Notes under the pieces: generated by a model
Told to the model about the DNA's origin: nothing
The model's input: only the letters and a program-made list of their open reading frames with translations
Database searches by the model: none
Shown: piece by piece, positions 9,407 to 18,145 of the stretch
Position numbering within the stretch: the first letter of the stretch is position 1
Layout of the letters: each line of letters starts with the position of its first letter
DNA from: Brevundimonas terrae
Lineage (GTDB): Bacteria > Pseudomonadota > Alphaproteobacteria > Caulobacterales > Caulobacteraceae
DNA: 64,000 nt
Assembly (NCBI RefSeq): GCF_011761985.1
Contig: NZ_JAASQT010000001.1
Coordinates: forward strand, 682,001-746,000
Direction of reading: 5' to 3'
Translations under genes and position numbers: made by a program

Positions 9407-10720
9407 TTATTTACCGATACAGAAGCTGGAAAAGACCTCGCCCAGAATGTCCTCGACACCGATAGCCCCTGTCACACGCGACAGGCTGTCGGCGGCACGG
9501 CGCAGGTCATCGCCGGCCATTTCGGGCGCAATATCCAAGGCACGGCGGCCAGCTTCAACGCCAGACAGAGCCTCGACCAGACGACGACGATGGCGCTCGC
9601 GGGTCACAGCGGGGAAGTCTGCGCCCGACAGATCACGCGCCAGACGGGCGGCGATCCAGTCATGCAGTTCTGCAAGCCCCTGCCCCGTTTGCGTGCTGAC
9701 AGTTAGGTGCTGCATGCCCTCAACCGGAGCCAGCGCCCCAAGATCTGCCTTGTTCAGAACCTGAAGATCATCGGCTTTGGCGAATTGCGCCGCAGGATCA
9801 TCATTGGCCGTTTCCGATGGCGAGCGCACCCAAAGACGCAGATCAGCACCCTCAGCCCTCGCGCGTGCACGACGGATACCTTCGGCCTCGACCACATCGT
9901 CGCTGTCGCGCAGACCCGCCGTATCGGACAGGGTCACCGCATAGCCGCCGATCATAATATCGGCGTCCAGAACGTCGCGGGTTGTCCCTGCAATAGGGGT
10001 CACAATCGCGGCTTCGCGCGCGGTCAGAGCATTGAACAGCGAGGACTTGCCCGCATTGGTCTCGCCTATCAGGACAATGCGATAGCCCTCGCGCACACGA
10101 CGTCCGCGGTCGGAATCGGCCAGTGCGGCGTTCAGATCAGCCATCAGCTGATCCAGAACCGGCCCTGCGGTGCGGGCCAGATTGTCGGGCACTTCCTCGT
10201 CCGGGAAGTCGATTTCGGCCTCGACCAGAGACAGGGCCTTCAGAAGTTCGCGGCGGAAACCGGCATAGGTTTGCGATAGCGCCCCGTCCAACTGGCCAAG
10301 GGCCTGCGCCTTCTGGGCCTCGGTTTCGGCGTCAATCAAATCGGCCACAGCCTCGGCCTGCGCCAAGTCCATACGTCCATTCTGGAAGGCTCGACGGGTA
10401 AACTCACCCGCTTCGGCAGGGCGCAGGCCATGGGCGATCAGCACCAAGCTGGCCGCCTCGATCACTGCACGTCCCCCATGCAGATGCAGTTCTGCGCTGT
10501 CCTCGCCCGTATAGGAGTTGGGGCCGACAAAGCGCAGGATCAGGGCCTGATCGACCAGACGCCCGTCATGTTTGATATTGCGAACCGAGGCCAGACGCGG
10601 CTTAACGCCCCCTGCCCCGATGCGCTCCAGCACCTGAGCTGTGTCCGGGCCTGAGATGCGGATAATGGCCACCGCCCCCCGACCGGCAGGTGTCGCGAGC
10701 GCAAAAATCGTGTCGGTCAT
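9407..10720 (-). CDS. mnmE: tRNA modification GTPase MnmE
   Basis: GTPase partner of MnmG in wobble-uridine modification. The protein has 437 residues: an N-terminal tetrahydrofolate-binding domain, a helical domain and an inserted G domain with GETNAGKSS (P-loop) and SDTAGLRD (switch II). It ends in CIGK at residues 434-437, where the catalytic cysteine of the family lies. It precedes mnmG on the same strand and follows the DUF6489 gene by 10 bp, so one operon is likely. Confidence 0.97.
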   Translation of the reverse strand: MTDTIFALATPAGRGAVAIIRISGPDTAQVLERIGAGGVKPRLASVRNIKHDGRLVDQALILRFVGPNSYTGEDSAELHLHGGRAVIEAASLVLIAHGLRPAEAGEFTRRAFQNGRMDLAQAEAVADLIDAETEAQKAQALGQLDGALSQTYAGFRRELLKALSLVEAEIDFPDEEVPDNLARTAGPVLDQLMADLNAALADSDRGRRVREGYRIVLIGETNAGKSSLFNALTAREAAIVTPIAGTTRDVLDADIMIGGYAVTLSDTAGLRDSDDVVEAEGIRRARARAEGADLRLWVRSPSETANDDPAAQFAKADDLQVLNKADLGALAPVEGMQHLTVSTQTGQGLAELHDWIAARLARDLSGADFPAVTRERHRRRLVEALSGVEAGRRALDIAPEMAGDDLRRAADSLSRVTGAIGVEDILGEVFSSFCIGK

Positions 10721-10730
10721 TTAAGTGAGC

Positions 10731-10970
10731 CTAGCCCTTGGTCTGGCCCGAAACGGCCGCTTCCATCAGGCGGCGGAACTGGTCCTGAGCCTGAACGCCG
10801 AAAGACGTCCAGGACTTCATCAGTTCATCGGGCTGCATGGCGGTCATGTTTTCCGCCATGCGTTTTTGCATTTCCTGCACCAGCAGTTCGTTCAACGGAG
10901 CCACATCCGGCAAGCCCAGAAAGGCACGGGCCTCGGCCGGAGTGCAATCAATCTCGATATTGACCTTCAT
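10731..10970 (-). CDS. DUF6489 family small protein
   Basis: A 79-residue protein starting MKVNIEIDCTPAEARAFLGL, resembling the small alphaproteobacterial family I know as DUF6489; function unknown. It is soluble, helical and methionine-rich, without a signal peptide. The pattern of ~70-100 residue proteins with a PDV motif and a phasin-like helix is only a resemblance. It is the first gene of the mnmE-mnmG-rsmG-parAB transcription unit after rho, with a perfect parS 15 bp upstream of its start. Confidence 0.75.
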   Translation of the reverse strand: MKVNIEIDCTPAEARAFLGLPDVAPLNELLVQEMQKRMAENMTAMQPDELMKSWTSFGVQAQDQFRRLMEAAVSGQTKG

Positions 10971-10984
10971 CGCACGGGCTCCAT

Positions 10985-11000
10985 TGTTTCACGTGAAACA
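10985..11000. other. parS, perfect 16-bp palindrome between rho and the DUF6489 gene
   Basis: TGTTTCACGTGAAACA, identical to the canonical parS. It sits in the gap between rho and the DUF6489 gene, where ParB loading could also affect the promoter of the downstream operon. Confidence 0.95.
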
Positions 11001-11035
11001 CCACGGGTATGCCTAGGTGTTACTGCAAAGCTTAC

Positions 11036-12511
11036 TCAGGTATTCATCGACTGGAAGAAATCGCCATTGTTCTTGGACTGGCGCAGCTTGTCGAGCAGGA
11101 ACTCGATGGCATCTTGCGGACCCATCGGGTTGAGGATACGGCGCAGGACATAGGTCTTGGCCAGTTGATCCTTCGGCGTGATGAGGTCTTCCTTGCGGGT
11201 ACCCGATTTGAGCACGTCGATGGCCGGGAAGATGCGCTTGTCGGCGACCTTGCGGTCCAGCACGATTTCCGAGTTACCGGTGCCCTTGAACTCTTCGAAG
11301 ATCACCTCGTCCATGCGCGAGCCGGTGTCGATCAGCGCGGTGGCGATGATGGTCAGCGAACCGCCCTGCTCTACGTTACGGGCAGCACCGAAGAAGCGCT
11401 TCGGGCGTTGCAGGGCGTTGGCATCAACACCACCGGTCAGGACCTTGCCCGACGACGGGACAGTGGCGTTATAGGCACGGCCCAGACGGGTGATCGAGTC
11501 CAGCAGGATCACAACATCCTTCTTGTGCTCGACCAGACGCTTGGCCTTTTCGATGACCATTTCGGCAACCGCGACGTGACGCGTCGCCGGTTCGTCGAAG
11601 GTCGAAGCCACAACCTCGCCCTTCACGGTGCGCTGCATGTCGGTCACTTCTTCGGGGCGTTCGTCGATCAGCAGAACGATCAGAAAGACTTCCGGATGGT
11701 TCTTTTCGATCGACTTGGCGATGTTCTGCAACATGACCGTCTTACCCACGCGCGGCGGAGCCACGATCAGGCAGCGCTGGCCCTTGCCGAGCGGCGCGAC
11801 GATATCGATCACACGACCCGAGCGGTCTTTCAGCGTCGGGTCCTGGATTTCCATGTGCAAACGCTCTTCGGGATAGAGCGGCGTCAGGTTGTCGAACAGA
11901 ACCTTGGTCTTGACCATCTCCGGATCTTCGAAGTTGATCGTATCGACCTTGAGCAGAGCAAAGTAACGCTCGCCCTCACGCGGACCACGAACGGCACCAT
12001 GTACCGTATCGCCCGAGCGCAGGCCGAAACGGCGGATCTGCGACGGCGAAACATAGACATCGTCCGGGCCCGGAAGATAGTTGGCGTCGGGGCTACGCAG
12101 GAAACCGAAACCGTCCGGCAGGATTTCCAAAACGCCCGAGGCGATGATCTCGACCTCTTCGTCGGCCAGCGTCTTCAGGATCGCAAACAGCAGGTCCTGC
12201 TTGCGCAGGTTGCCGGCGTTCTCGATCTCGAGGCTTTCGGCGAAGGCGACCAGATCTTCCGGCGTCTTCTCGTTCAGTTCCTGAAGCGTGATGCGGCCAT
12301 TGGGCACCATCGGCTCGCCGTCATCGTCCTCGTCTTCTTCAGCCGAGGTGTCGACACCGCTGTAATCGTTCTGGATCACCTCTTCTTCGGCCGGTTGCTC
12401 GACCTCTACGGCGGCAGCCTTGCTGCTACCGAGGCTCAGAGTGCGACGCGGACGTTCAGCAACAGGTTCCTGAGCATTTTCAACGACTTCGTTTTCTGGC
12501 GTATCAGACAT
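11036..12511 (-). CDS. rho: transcription termination factor Rho
   Basis: Hexameric RNA helicase that ends transcription. I use the ATG at 12511, giving 491 residues. An acidic N-terminal extension precedes the SAP-like domain, as in many GC-rich bacteria. The RNA-binding cold-shock domain contains [20 protein letters not shown]. The P-loop APPRVGKT and QRCLIVAPP mark the ATPase core. The 238-bp leader before the start, which may serve Rho autoregulation, shows no other gene. The position next to hemJ-hemH-hemE matches the Caulobacter origin neighbourhood. Confidence 0.97.
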   Translation of the reverse strand: MSDTPENEVVENAQEPVAERPRRTLSLGSSKAAAVEVEQPAEEEVIQNDYSGVDTSAEEDEDDDGEPMVPNGRITLQELNEKTPEDLVAFAESLEIENAGNLRKQDLLFAILKTLADEEVEIIASGVLEILPDGFGFLRSPDANYLPGPDDVYVSPSQIRRFGLRSGDTVHGAVRGPREGERYFALLKVDTINFEDPEMVKTKVLFDNLTPLYPEERLHMEIQDPTLKDRSGRVIDIVAPLGKGQRCLIVAPPRVGKTVMLQNIAKSIEKNHPEVFLIVLLIDERPEEVTDMQRTVKGEVVASTFDEPATRHVAVAEMVIEKAKRLVEHKKDVVILLDSITRLGRAYNATVPSSGKVLTGGVDANALQRPKRFFGAARNVEQGGSLTIIATALIDTGSRMDEVIFEEFKGTGNSEIVLDRKVADKRIFPAIDVLKSGTRKEDLITPKDQLAKTYVLRRILNPMGPQDAIEFLLDKLRQSKNNGDFFQSMNT

Positions 12512-12749
12512 AATGCGGGCTCGTACTCGCGCCACGCAACCGTAATGGCGCGCAGGGCGATAAATCTCAGCAATGGGTGGCCAAATGGCCGAACGGGAAG
12601 ATGACGCGGTCCCGCAGGTCCAAACCGGCAGGCGTCACCGAAAGAGAGGCACCGCACAGCCAGTCCGGCCCCACGGTTCAAGACAAGCGAAACCACGGAT
12701 AGACGGCGCCGGTCAAGGGGCGCCGCCATCACAATACGCGGTTAAGGCC

Positions 12750-13217
12750 TTAGGCGCCCCACTCCAGCGTCACGGACAGAACCATGACGATGGCAATCAG
12801 GAAGGGGATTTCGTTGCTCATGCGCCAGAACTTGCTGGAGCGGGTCGAGGTGCCATTGGCGATCTTCTTGCGGCTCTTGGCCAAGAAACCGTGCCACCCG
12901 AACAGGGCAATCACGCCCAGAATCTTCACCACCATCCACGGCTGGTGGGCGAACGACCAGTCAGCGCCATTGCCCGAACGCAACCAGAACAGCCACAGCC
13001 CCAGCACAAAGGCCAGGATCATCGACGGATTGATGATGATCCGTAAAAGGCGCGTCTGCCAAAGGCGCAAAAGCCCTTGCATTTCAGAACGTAACGGCTC
13101 GGCCTTGTCGTTTTGTTCGGCATCGTAGGCATAGAGGCGCGGCAGATAGAGCATGCCGCTCATCCACGCGATAACGGCCAGAATATGCAGGCCGCGGGCC
13201 AGATCATAGGCGTTCAT
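12750..13217 (-). CDS. hemJ: protoporphyrinogen oxidase HemJ
   Basis: Inner-membrane haem protein that oxidises protoporphyrinogen IX to protoporphyrin IX, the step before ferrochelatase. The protein has 155 residues and four hydrophobic segments. The N-terminal ARGLHILAVIAWMSGMLYLPRLYAY contains the conserved histidine of the UPF0093/HemJ family, and the second half has WMVVKILGVIALFGWH. It follows hemH by 10 bp, forming the operon hemE-hemH-hemJ. Confidence 0.93.
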   Translation of the reverse strand: MNAYDLARGLHILAVIAWMSGMLYLPRLYAYDAEQNDKAEPLRSEMQGLLRLWQTRLLRIIINPSMILAFVLGLWLFWLRSGNGADWSFAHQPWMVVKILGVIALFGWHGFLAKSRKKIANGTSTRSSKFWRMSNEIPFLIAIVMVLSVTLEWGA

Positions 13218-13227
13218 GGTCTATCCT

Positions 13228-14316
13228 TTAGCCCACACTGGCTGAGTTTTTGGCAGAGATAGCAGGCTGTGTCGTCTCAAGCTTTGCAAAACGGTTGTCG
13301 CAAGCGCAACTGCCATTTCCGCAACGCGGTGCCTGCTGACCCTGAATAGCCTTCAAGGTTTCGTCCGCCAACGCGCCGATGAAGTCGGGATCAATGCCGA
13401 CCGCCGGCGCGCGCAGATAGGGATGGCAGCCGACTTGGTGGGCCAGTTCGCCATATTCGATATCCAGCTCGACCAAGGTTTCGATATGTTCCGACACAAA
13501 GGCAATCGGCACCACCACCGCGCCCACACCATCGGCGGCGGCCTGTTTAATCGCATCGGGCGTTGCCGGTCCCAGCCATTCCATCGGCCCGACCTTGGAC
13601 TGATAGCAGATCGCCCAGTCGCTCAACCCCATACGCGCCACCACAGCCGCAACCGTGGCCTCGATCTGCGCCTGATAGGGATCGCCCTGTTTGACCAGTT
13701 TGGACGGGATGCCATGGGCCGAAAACAGCACGCGAACCGGCTTGTCTTCAGCTTTTTGCAAGGCCTCACCAATCACGCGGGCCTGTGCGGCAATGAAACC
13801 GTCAGCCTGCGGATAGCAGCAGACCACGCTTTGACGCCCCGAACCCTTATAGGTCTTGCGCCACAGTTTCAGCGAGGATGCCGTCGTCGTCGTCGAATAC
13901 TGCGGATAGAGCGGCAGGAACACGACTTCATCGGGCCGGAAAGCCTCGACCGCACGGGCGGCCTCGTCTGTCATCGGATGCCAATACCGCATGGCGATAA
14001 ACACACGCGTCTCGTCATGCGGCATCTGGCTGTTGAGCAGAGCTTCCAGCGCCTCGGCCTGTTTACGCGTTTCAGGCAAGAGCGGTGAGCCGCCCCCCAT
14101 CAGCGCATAATTTTCCTGCGCCGGTTTTTCACGGCGCGAAGAAATCAGTTTCGCCAGAGCCGTCCTGAAAATCCCCGGCAAACCGATAATGGCCGGATCA
14201 TTGAACAGGTTGAAAAGAAACGGCTTTACCGAGTCCGGACCATCCGGTCCGCCCAGATTGGCCAGCACCACCGCAATACGGCGGCCAGAGCCCGATTTCA
14301 GTGGTGTGACCGACAT
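13228..14316 (-). CDS. hemH: ferrochelatase
   Basis: Inserts ferrous iron into protoporphyrin IX to make haem. The protein has 362 residues. The family pattern LFSAHGIPSKLVKQGDPY carries the catalytic histidine region, and LANLGGPD lies near the N-terminus. The C-terminal tail has three closely spaced cysteines, in CGNGSCAC. Several bacterial ferrochelatases, including that of Caulobacter, carry a C-terminal [2Fe-2S] cluster, so this tail probably holds part of such a site. It lies three bases after hemE. Confidence 0.96.
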   Translation of the reverse strand: MSVTPLKSGSGRRIAVVLANLGGPDGPDSVKPFLFNLFNDPAIIGLPGIFRTALAKLISSRREKPAQENYALMGGGSPLLPETRKQAEALEALLNSQMPHDETRVFIAMRYWHPMTDEAARAVEAFRPDEVVFLPLYPQYSTTTTASSLKLWRKTYKGSGRQSVVCCYPQADGFIAAQARVIGEALQKAEDKPVRVLFSAHGIPSKLVKQGDPYQAQIEATVAAVVARMGLSDWAICYQSKVGPMEWLGPATPDAIKQAAADGVGAVVVPIAFVSEHIETLVELDIEYGELAHQVGCHPYLRAPAVGIDPDFIGALADETLKAIQGQQAPRCGNGSCACDNRFAKLETTQPAISAKNSASVG

Positions 14317-14319
14317 GGA

Positions 14320-15354
14320 TTATTGCGCTCCGATGCGCTTCAGAACCTGCTCGACATGGGCAATCGGCACATCCGGCATCACGCCATGACCGAGGTTGAA
14401 CACCCACGGACCATTGCCCCAGGCTTCCATCAACTGGTCCACACGGCGGTCCAGTTGCTCGCCACCGACACGCAGAAGAAGCGGATCAAGTGCGCCCTGA
14501 ATAGGTTTGATCTGCTGCACGCGCTTGCCGATTTCCAGCGGACAGGCCGTATCCAGCGCCACCGCATCGACATCGCATTCACGCGCATAGCGTTCGGCGT
14601 GAACCGCAGAACCGCGCGGGAAGCCCATGATCGGCACCGTCACGCCCAGTTCGCGGGCACGGGCCACCAGTTTCTGGTGCGGACGAAGAACCAGCGTTTC
14701 AAAGAGATCGTCGGGCAGGCCCTCGGCCCAGCTCTCGAAAATCTTGAGCACCATGGCACCCGCATCCTGCTGCATCTTCAGATAATGCGCAGTGCTTTCG
14801 ATCAGGGCGTCCAGAACAGCGGCGACCTTTTGAGGCTCCGAATAGGCATAGGCCCGCGCCGCTGCGCGTTCGCCCTTGCCGATCGTGCGGGCTTCGCCGT
14901 CCAGCATATAGGTTGCAACCGTCCAGGGAGCCCCTGCAAAGCCGATCAGGGTCTTTGACGGGTCCAACTGTGCGCGGACCAGAGACAGGCTCTCACCGAC
15001 CGTTTTAAGGGCCTCTCCGGCATGGGGGGCTTTTTCAAGCATTTCCTCGACCGAAGGCAGGGCACCCAGACGGGGGCCCTCGCCACCTTCGAACCAGACC
15101 TTCTGGCCCAGCGCGCCGGGGATCAGCAGGATGTCGGCAAAGATGATCGCCGCATCAAAACCGTAACGGCGCATAGGCTGCATCGTCGCCTCTGCCGCCA
15201 TTTCGGGATTCAGGCAGAAGGAAATGAAGTCCGGTGCCTTGGCCCGCAGCTCGCGATATTCGGGCAGGTGACGGCCTGCCTGACGCATGAACCATACGGG
15301 AGGACGCGATGTCGTCTGGCCCTGAAGAGCCTGGATCATAAGGGGAGTGCTCAT
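14320..15354 (-). CDS. hemE: uroporphyrinogen decarboxylase
   Basis: Decarboxylates uroporphyrinogen III to coproporphyrinogen III. The start is the ATG at 15354 (MSTPLMIQALQG, 344 residues); the open frame extends another 71 codons into the origin region, but that extension has no family similarity. The signature RQAGRHLPEYRELR lies near residue 20. It heads the hemE-hemH-hemJ operon and its promoter must lie within the putative replication origin, as reported for Caulobacter hemE. Confidence 0.97.
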   Translation of the reverse strand: MSTPLMIQALQGQTTSRPPVWFMRQAGRHLPEYRELRAKAPDFISFCLNPEMAAEATMQPMRRYGFDAAIIFADILLIPGALGQKVWFEGGEGPRLGALPSVEEMLEKAPHAGEALKTVGESLSLVRAQLDPSKTLIGFAGAPWTVATYMLDGEARTIGKGERAAARAYAYSEPQKVAAVLDALIESTAHYLKMQQDAGAMVLKIFESWAEGLPDDLFETLVLRPHQKLVARARELGVTVPIMGFPRGSAVHAERYARECDVDAVALDTACPLEIGKRVQQIKPIQGALDPLLLRVGGEQLDRRVDQLMEAWGNGPWVFNLGHGVMPDVPIAHVEQVLKRIGAQ

Positions 15355-15390
15355 GACCAAAGGCTTTAGCCCTCCACACGACCCAACCTC

Positions 15391-15436
15391 AATCTCAAAT
15401 AAAAATATTAGAATTAAGAATTGGAGGTTTGAATTA
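15391..15436. other. AT-rich candidate DNA-unwinding element
   Basis: About 46 bp dominated by A and T, in strong contrast to the GC-rich surroundings, immediately upstream of hemE. It may serve as the unwinding element, or contain the hemE promoter, or both. Confidence 0.6.
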
Positions 15437-15476
15437 GGGCGGGGGACGACGGGGACAGTTTTTCGTTGTCCCGCCC
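15437..15476. other. GC-rich nested inverted repeat in the origin
   Basis: An outer pair GGGCGGG (15437-15443) and CCCGCCC (15470-15476) encloses an inner pair GGGACA (15452-15457) and TGTCCC (15467-15472). It directly abuts the AT-rich stretch and could extrude as a hairpin or bind a dimeric protein. Confidence 0.6.
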
Positions 15477-15587
15477 GTGGACGATCTTTTCCTAATCGCG
15501 GCGAGAACGATTCCAGACCCCTTGAAGGCTGTGTGTGGATTATGGGGAAAACCCGTGAAACACCCAATCCAATTGGGCTCTCCTCTG

Positions 15588-15814
15588 GGCGCCGTTGTGG
15601 GTGAGTCTCTTGGCGCCAAAATTGGACAATGAATCTTGCCCACAGGACGGGATAGATAACCGGCGCCCAATTTGACGGGCGGGGCGCCGTTTATAAGTTT
15701 GGCGCCCGATCTTCTGTTTGGAATTCGTTGGCGCCCGATAGCGGCCAATTCGGCGCCCGCTGTTTTGAATTTGGCGCCCTGCCTTTTCCACAGAATGCGG
15801 GGATGGTCGGCGCC
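15588..15814. repeat. array of nine GGCGCC palindromes
   Basis: GGCGCC begins at 15588, 15612, 15662, 15683, 15701, 15730, 15752, 15773 and 15809. Most copies follow T or C at position -2 and are followed by C or A. The copy at 15610-15619 is the 10-bp palindrome TTGGCGCCAA. Five of the eight start-to-start intervals are 18-24 bp, about two helical turns, so bound proteins would fall roughly on one face of the helix. Confidence 0.9.
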
Positions 15815-15867
15815 TAGCGAACGGGTCTAGAACCGCAAGAACCGCTTATTGAGCCAAGGAAGCAGTC

Positions 15868-16737
15868 ATGAGCCCTGACCGTCCGGCCGGATCATCACGT
15901 CTGGCGACCTATTTCCATGTGCATCTGGTATCGGATTCGACCGGCGAGACGCTGAACGCCATGGCCAAGGCCGTGGTGGCGCGTTTTGATCGCGTGATCC
16001 CGATCGAACATATCTATGCGCTGGTTCGCTCCAACAAGCAGATGGAGCAGGTGCTGTCGGAAATCGCCGATGCGCCGGGTCTGGTTCTGCATACGGTCGT
16101 AAATCCCGAACTGCGCGAACAACTGGAAAAGGGCTGCAAGCTTCTGGGCATTCCCCAGATCGGGGCGCTTGATCCTCTGGTTCGCTCTTTGTCCCATTAT
16201 CTGGGTGCCGATATCTCGACCCGCGTAGGGGCACAGCACACTCTGGATACGGGCTATTTCAACCGTATGAGCGCGCTGGACTATGCGATCTCGCACGATG
16301 ACGGTCAGGGCTCGACCGAGGACCTTGAAGAGGCCGATGTGGTGCTGTGCGGAGTCAGCCGCACCTCCAAGACCCCGACCTGTATCTATCTGGCCCATCG
16401 CGGTATCCGCGCCGCCAATGTGCCTCTGGTGCCGGGCAGCGAGGATGGCGAGCGCCTGACCAAGCTGAAAAACCCGCTGGTGATCGGCCTGACGGTCTCG
16501 CCGGATCGTCTGGTGCAGATCCGGCGCAACCGCCTCGATAGCCTGAACCAGATTCAAGAAACCGCCTATGTCGATCATGATGCGGTGCGCGCCGAAATCA
16601 TCAAGGCACGGCGTGACTTTGAACGTCGTGGCTGGCCGGTCATAGACGTAACCCGCCGCTCGGTGGAAGAGACCGCCGCCGCCATCGTCAATCTGGTCAA
16701 TGCCCGTCGTAACCGCCGTATCGGAGTCCCTGCATGA
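15868..16737 (+). CDS. ppsR: kinase/pyrophosphorylase regulatory protein (DUF299)
   Basis: A 289-residue member of the DUF299 family, which reversibly phosphorylates and dephosphorylates a threonine of PEP synthase or pyruvate phosphate dikinase, using ADP and Pi. The P-loop-like GVSRTSKTPT lies near residue 160 and the N-terminal HLVSDSTGETLNAMAKA is typical. It starts with ATG after GGAAGCA and is the first gene to the right of the origin. Its stop overlaps maf by four bases. Whether PpsA or PpdK is the target cannot be told here. Confidence 0.93.
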   Translation: MSPDRPAGSSRLATYFHVHLVSDSTGETLNAMAKAVVARFDRVIPIEHIYALVRSNKQMEQVLSEIADAPGLVLHTVVNPELREQLEKGCKLLGIPQIGALDPLVRSLSHYLGADISTRVGAQHTLDTGYFNRMSALDYAISHDDGQGSTEDLEEADVVLCGVSRTSKTPTCIYLAHRGIRAANVPLVPGSEDGERLTKLKNPLVIGLTVSPDRLVQIRRNRLDSLNQIQETAYVDHDAVRAEIIKARRDFERRGWPVIDVTRRSVEETAAAIVNLVNARRNRRIGVPA

Positions 16738-17324
16738 GCCTGACACGTTTAATTCTGGCATCCAAAAGTGCTGCCCGCCGCGAGGTGCTGGCCAATGCGG
16801 GCGTGTCGTTTGACATTCAGGTTGCCGGTATCGACGAGGATGCGCTGAAACTGCCCGGTGTGGATGCCCGCGATCTGGCCATTGAATTGGCCAAGGCCAA
16901 GGCACTGGCGGTATCCGTAGAACATCCCGATGCGGTGGTTCTGGGCGCCGACCAGACACTAGCCTTTGATGGTGGTCTGGTTTCCAAGGCCTCAAGCCTT
17001 GAGGCCGCCAAGGCGCGTTTGGCCGATATGCGTGGCAAACCGCATCAGCTTCATTCAGGTGTGGCACTGGCCAAGGGCGGGCAAATCCTCTGGGCCGATG
17101 CCGATACGGCCCATATGTGCGTGCGCGATTTCTCGGATGCGTTTCTGGATACCTATATCGCCACCGAAGGCGATGAACTGCTGCACTGTGTCGGCTCCTA
17201 CCGACTGGAAGGCATGGGTTCGCAACTGTTCGACAAGGTGGACGGCGATTATTTCACCGTACTGGGCATGCCGCTCTGGCTGGTGCTGGAACAGCTTCGT
17301 CGCTTCGGGGCCTTGCCGAAATGA
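16734..17324 (+). CDS. maf: Maf family nucleotide pyrophosphatase
   Basis: A 196-residue Maf protein, a house-cleaning pyrophosphatase acting on modified or canonical NTPs. The N-terminal LILASKSAARREVLANAGV corresponds to the Maf signature, and YRLEGMGSQLFDKVDGDYF is the conserved C-terminal part. It overlaps ppsR and aroE by four bases on each side (ATGA), so it is one cistron of a tightly coupled operon. Substrate preference (YhdE or YceF type) is not assigned. Confidence 0.93.
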   Translation: MSLTRLILASKSAARREVLANAGVSFDIQVAGIDEDALKLPGVDARDLAIELAKAKALAVSVEHPDAVVLGADQTLAFDGGLVSKASSLEAAKARLADMRGKPHQLHSGVALAKGGQILWADADTAHMCVRDFSDAFLDTYIATEGDELLHCVGSYRLEGMGSQLFDKVDGDYFTVLGMPLWLVLEQLRRFGALPK

Positions 17325-18145
17325 GCCGCATTACAGGCGCCGTAAAAGTCGGTGGTGTGGTCGGCCAGCCGGTCAGCCACAGCCTTAGTCCTGTCATCCA
17401 TAATGCGTGGCTGGAAGCGGGCGGTATCGACGGAGCCTATGTGGCTTTTGCGCCCAAGGATGCGGACGGATTTGCCGCTCTGGTGGCCGCAGGACGGGCG
17501 GGTTTGATTGCGGGTGTGAATGTGACCGCACCCTTCAAGGAACAGGCTTTTGCCTGCGCCGACCAAGTATCGCATGCCGCCAAGTTGGTCTCTTCGGCTA
17601 ATATTCTGGCTTTTCGGGATGGTCAGGTTCTGGCCGACAGCTCCGATGGCGCGGGCGTCATCTATGCGCTGGCCGAACAGGCCCCTGCCCTGTCGTTGAG
17701 CGGCGCCCATGTGGTGATGCTGGGTGCCGGTGGGGCCAGCCGCGCCGCTGCGGGGGCCTTGCTGCAAGCCGGTGCCAGACTGACTATTCTAAACCGCACC
17801 CGTCAGCGGGCCGAGGATTTGGCGGCTGATCTGGGGGCTGGCGTCTGCGTGGCCAATGACGAGACGGTTCTGGAAACAGCCGATCTTGTGATTAACGCTC
17901 TCAGTGTGCGGCCCGAGATTGATCTGGCGAGTCTGCCATCGCACACGGTGGTGATGGACATGACCTATCGTCCGGTGGTGACGCCGTTTCTTCAGGCGGC
18001 AAGGGATCGCGGCCTGATTATAGTCGACGGTCTGGCCATGTTGATTGGTCAGGCAGGCGCGGGCTTTGAGGCCATCTATGGTCTGGCCCCGCCACTTATG
18101 GATATGCGCGCAATTCTGCTGAAGCATCTTGGACAGACACAATGA
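17321..18145 (+). CDS. aroE: shikimate dehydrogenase
   Basis: NADPH-dependent reduction of 3-dehydroshikimate to shikimate in aromatic amino-acid synthesis. The protein has 274 residues. GVVGQPVSHSLSPVIHNAWL near residue 10 binds shikimate, GVNVTAPFKEQAF carries the catalytic lysine, and GAGGASRAAAGAL is the NADP-binding loop. It overlaps maf and coaE by four bases each. Confidence 0.96.
   Translation: MSRITGAVKVGGVVGQPVSHSLSPVIHNAWLEAGGIDGAYVAFAPKDADGFAALVAAGRAGLIAGVNVTAPFKEQAFACADQVSHAAKLVSSANILAFRDGQVLADSSDGAGVIYALAEQAPALSLSGAHVVMLGAGGASRAAAGALLQAGARLTILNRTRQRAEDLAADLGAGVCVANDETVLETADLVINALSVRPEIDLASLPSHTVVMDMTYRPVVTPFLQAARDRGLIIVDGLAMLIGQAGAGFEAIYGLAPPLMDMRAILLKHLGQTQ

Larger units (their letters stand above)
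15355..15867. other. putative chromosomal replication origin (Cori-like)
   Basis: A 513-bp noncoding gap between divergent hemE and ppsR, the place of Cori in Caulobacter. It contains an AT-rich stretch beside hemE (about 15391-15436), suited to unwinding. DnaA-box-like nonamers are TGTGGATTA at 15534-15542 and TTTTCCACA at 15784-15792, each one base from the TTATCCACA consensus. GANTC methylation sites occur at 15509, 15603 and 15631. Nine GGCGCC palindromes lie between 15588 and 15814. I found no full CtrA box (TTAA-N7-TTAA). Flanking genes read away from it on both sides. Origin status is inferred from synteny and motifs. Confidence 0.85.

Noticed and set aside
12705..12758. Three GGCGCC near the hemJ end
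   Set aside because: They extend to the hemJ stop with no DnaA boxes or AT-rich region; kept only as a caution on the origin array.
15556..15563. Half-parS GTGAAACA in the origin
   Set aside because: The other half of the palindrome is absent (AAAACCC replaces TGTTTCAC), so it is not a parS.
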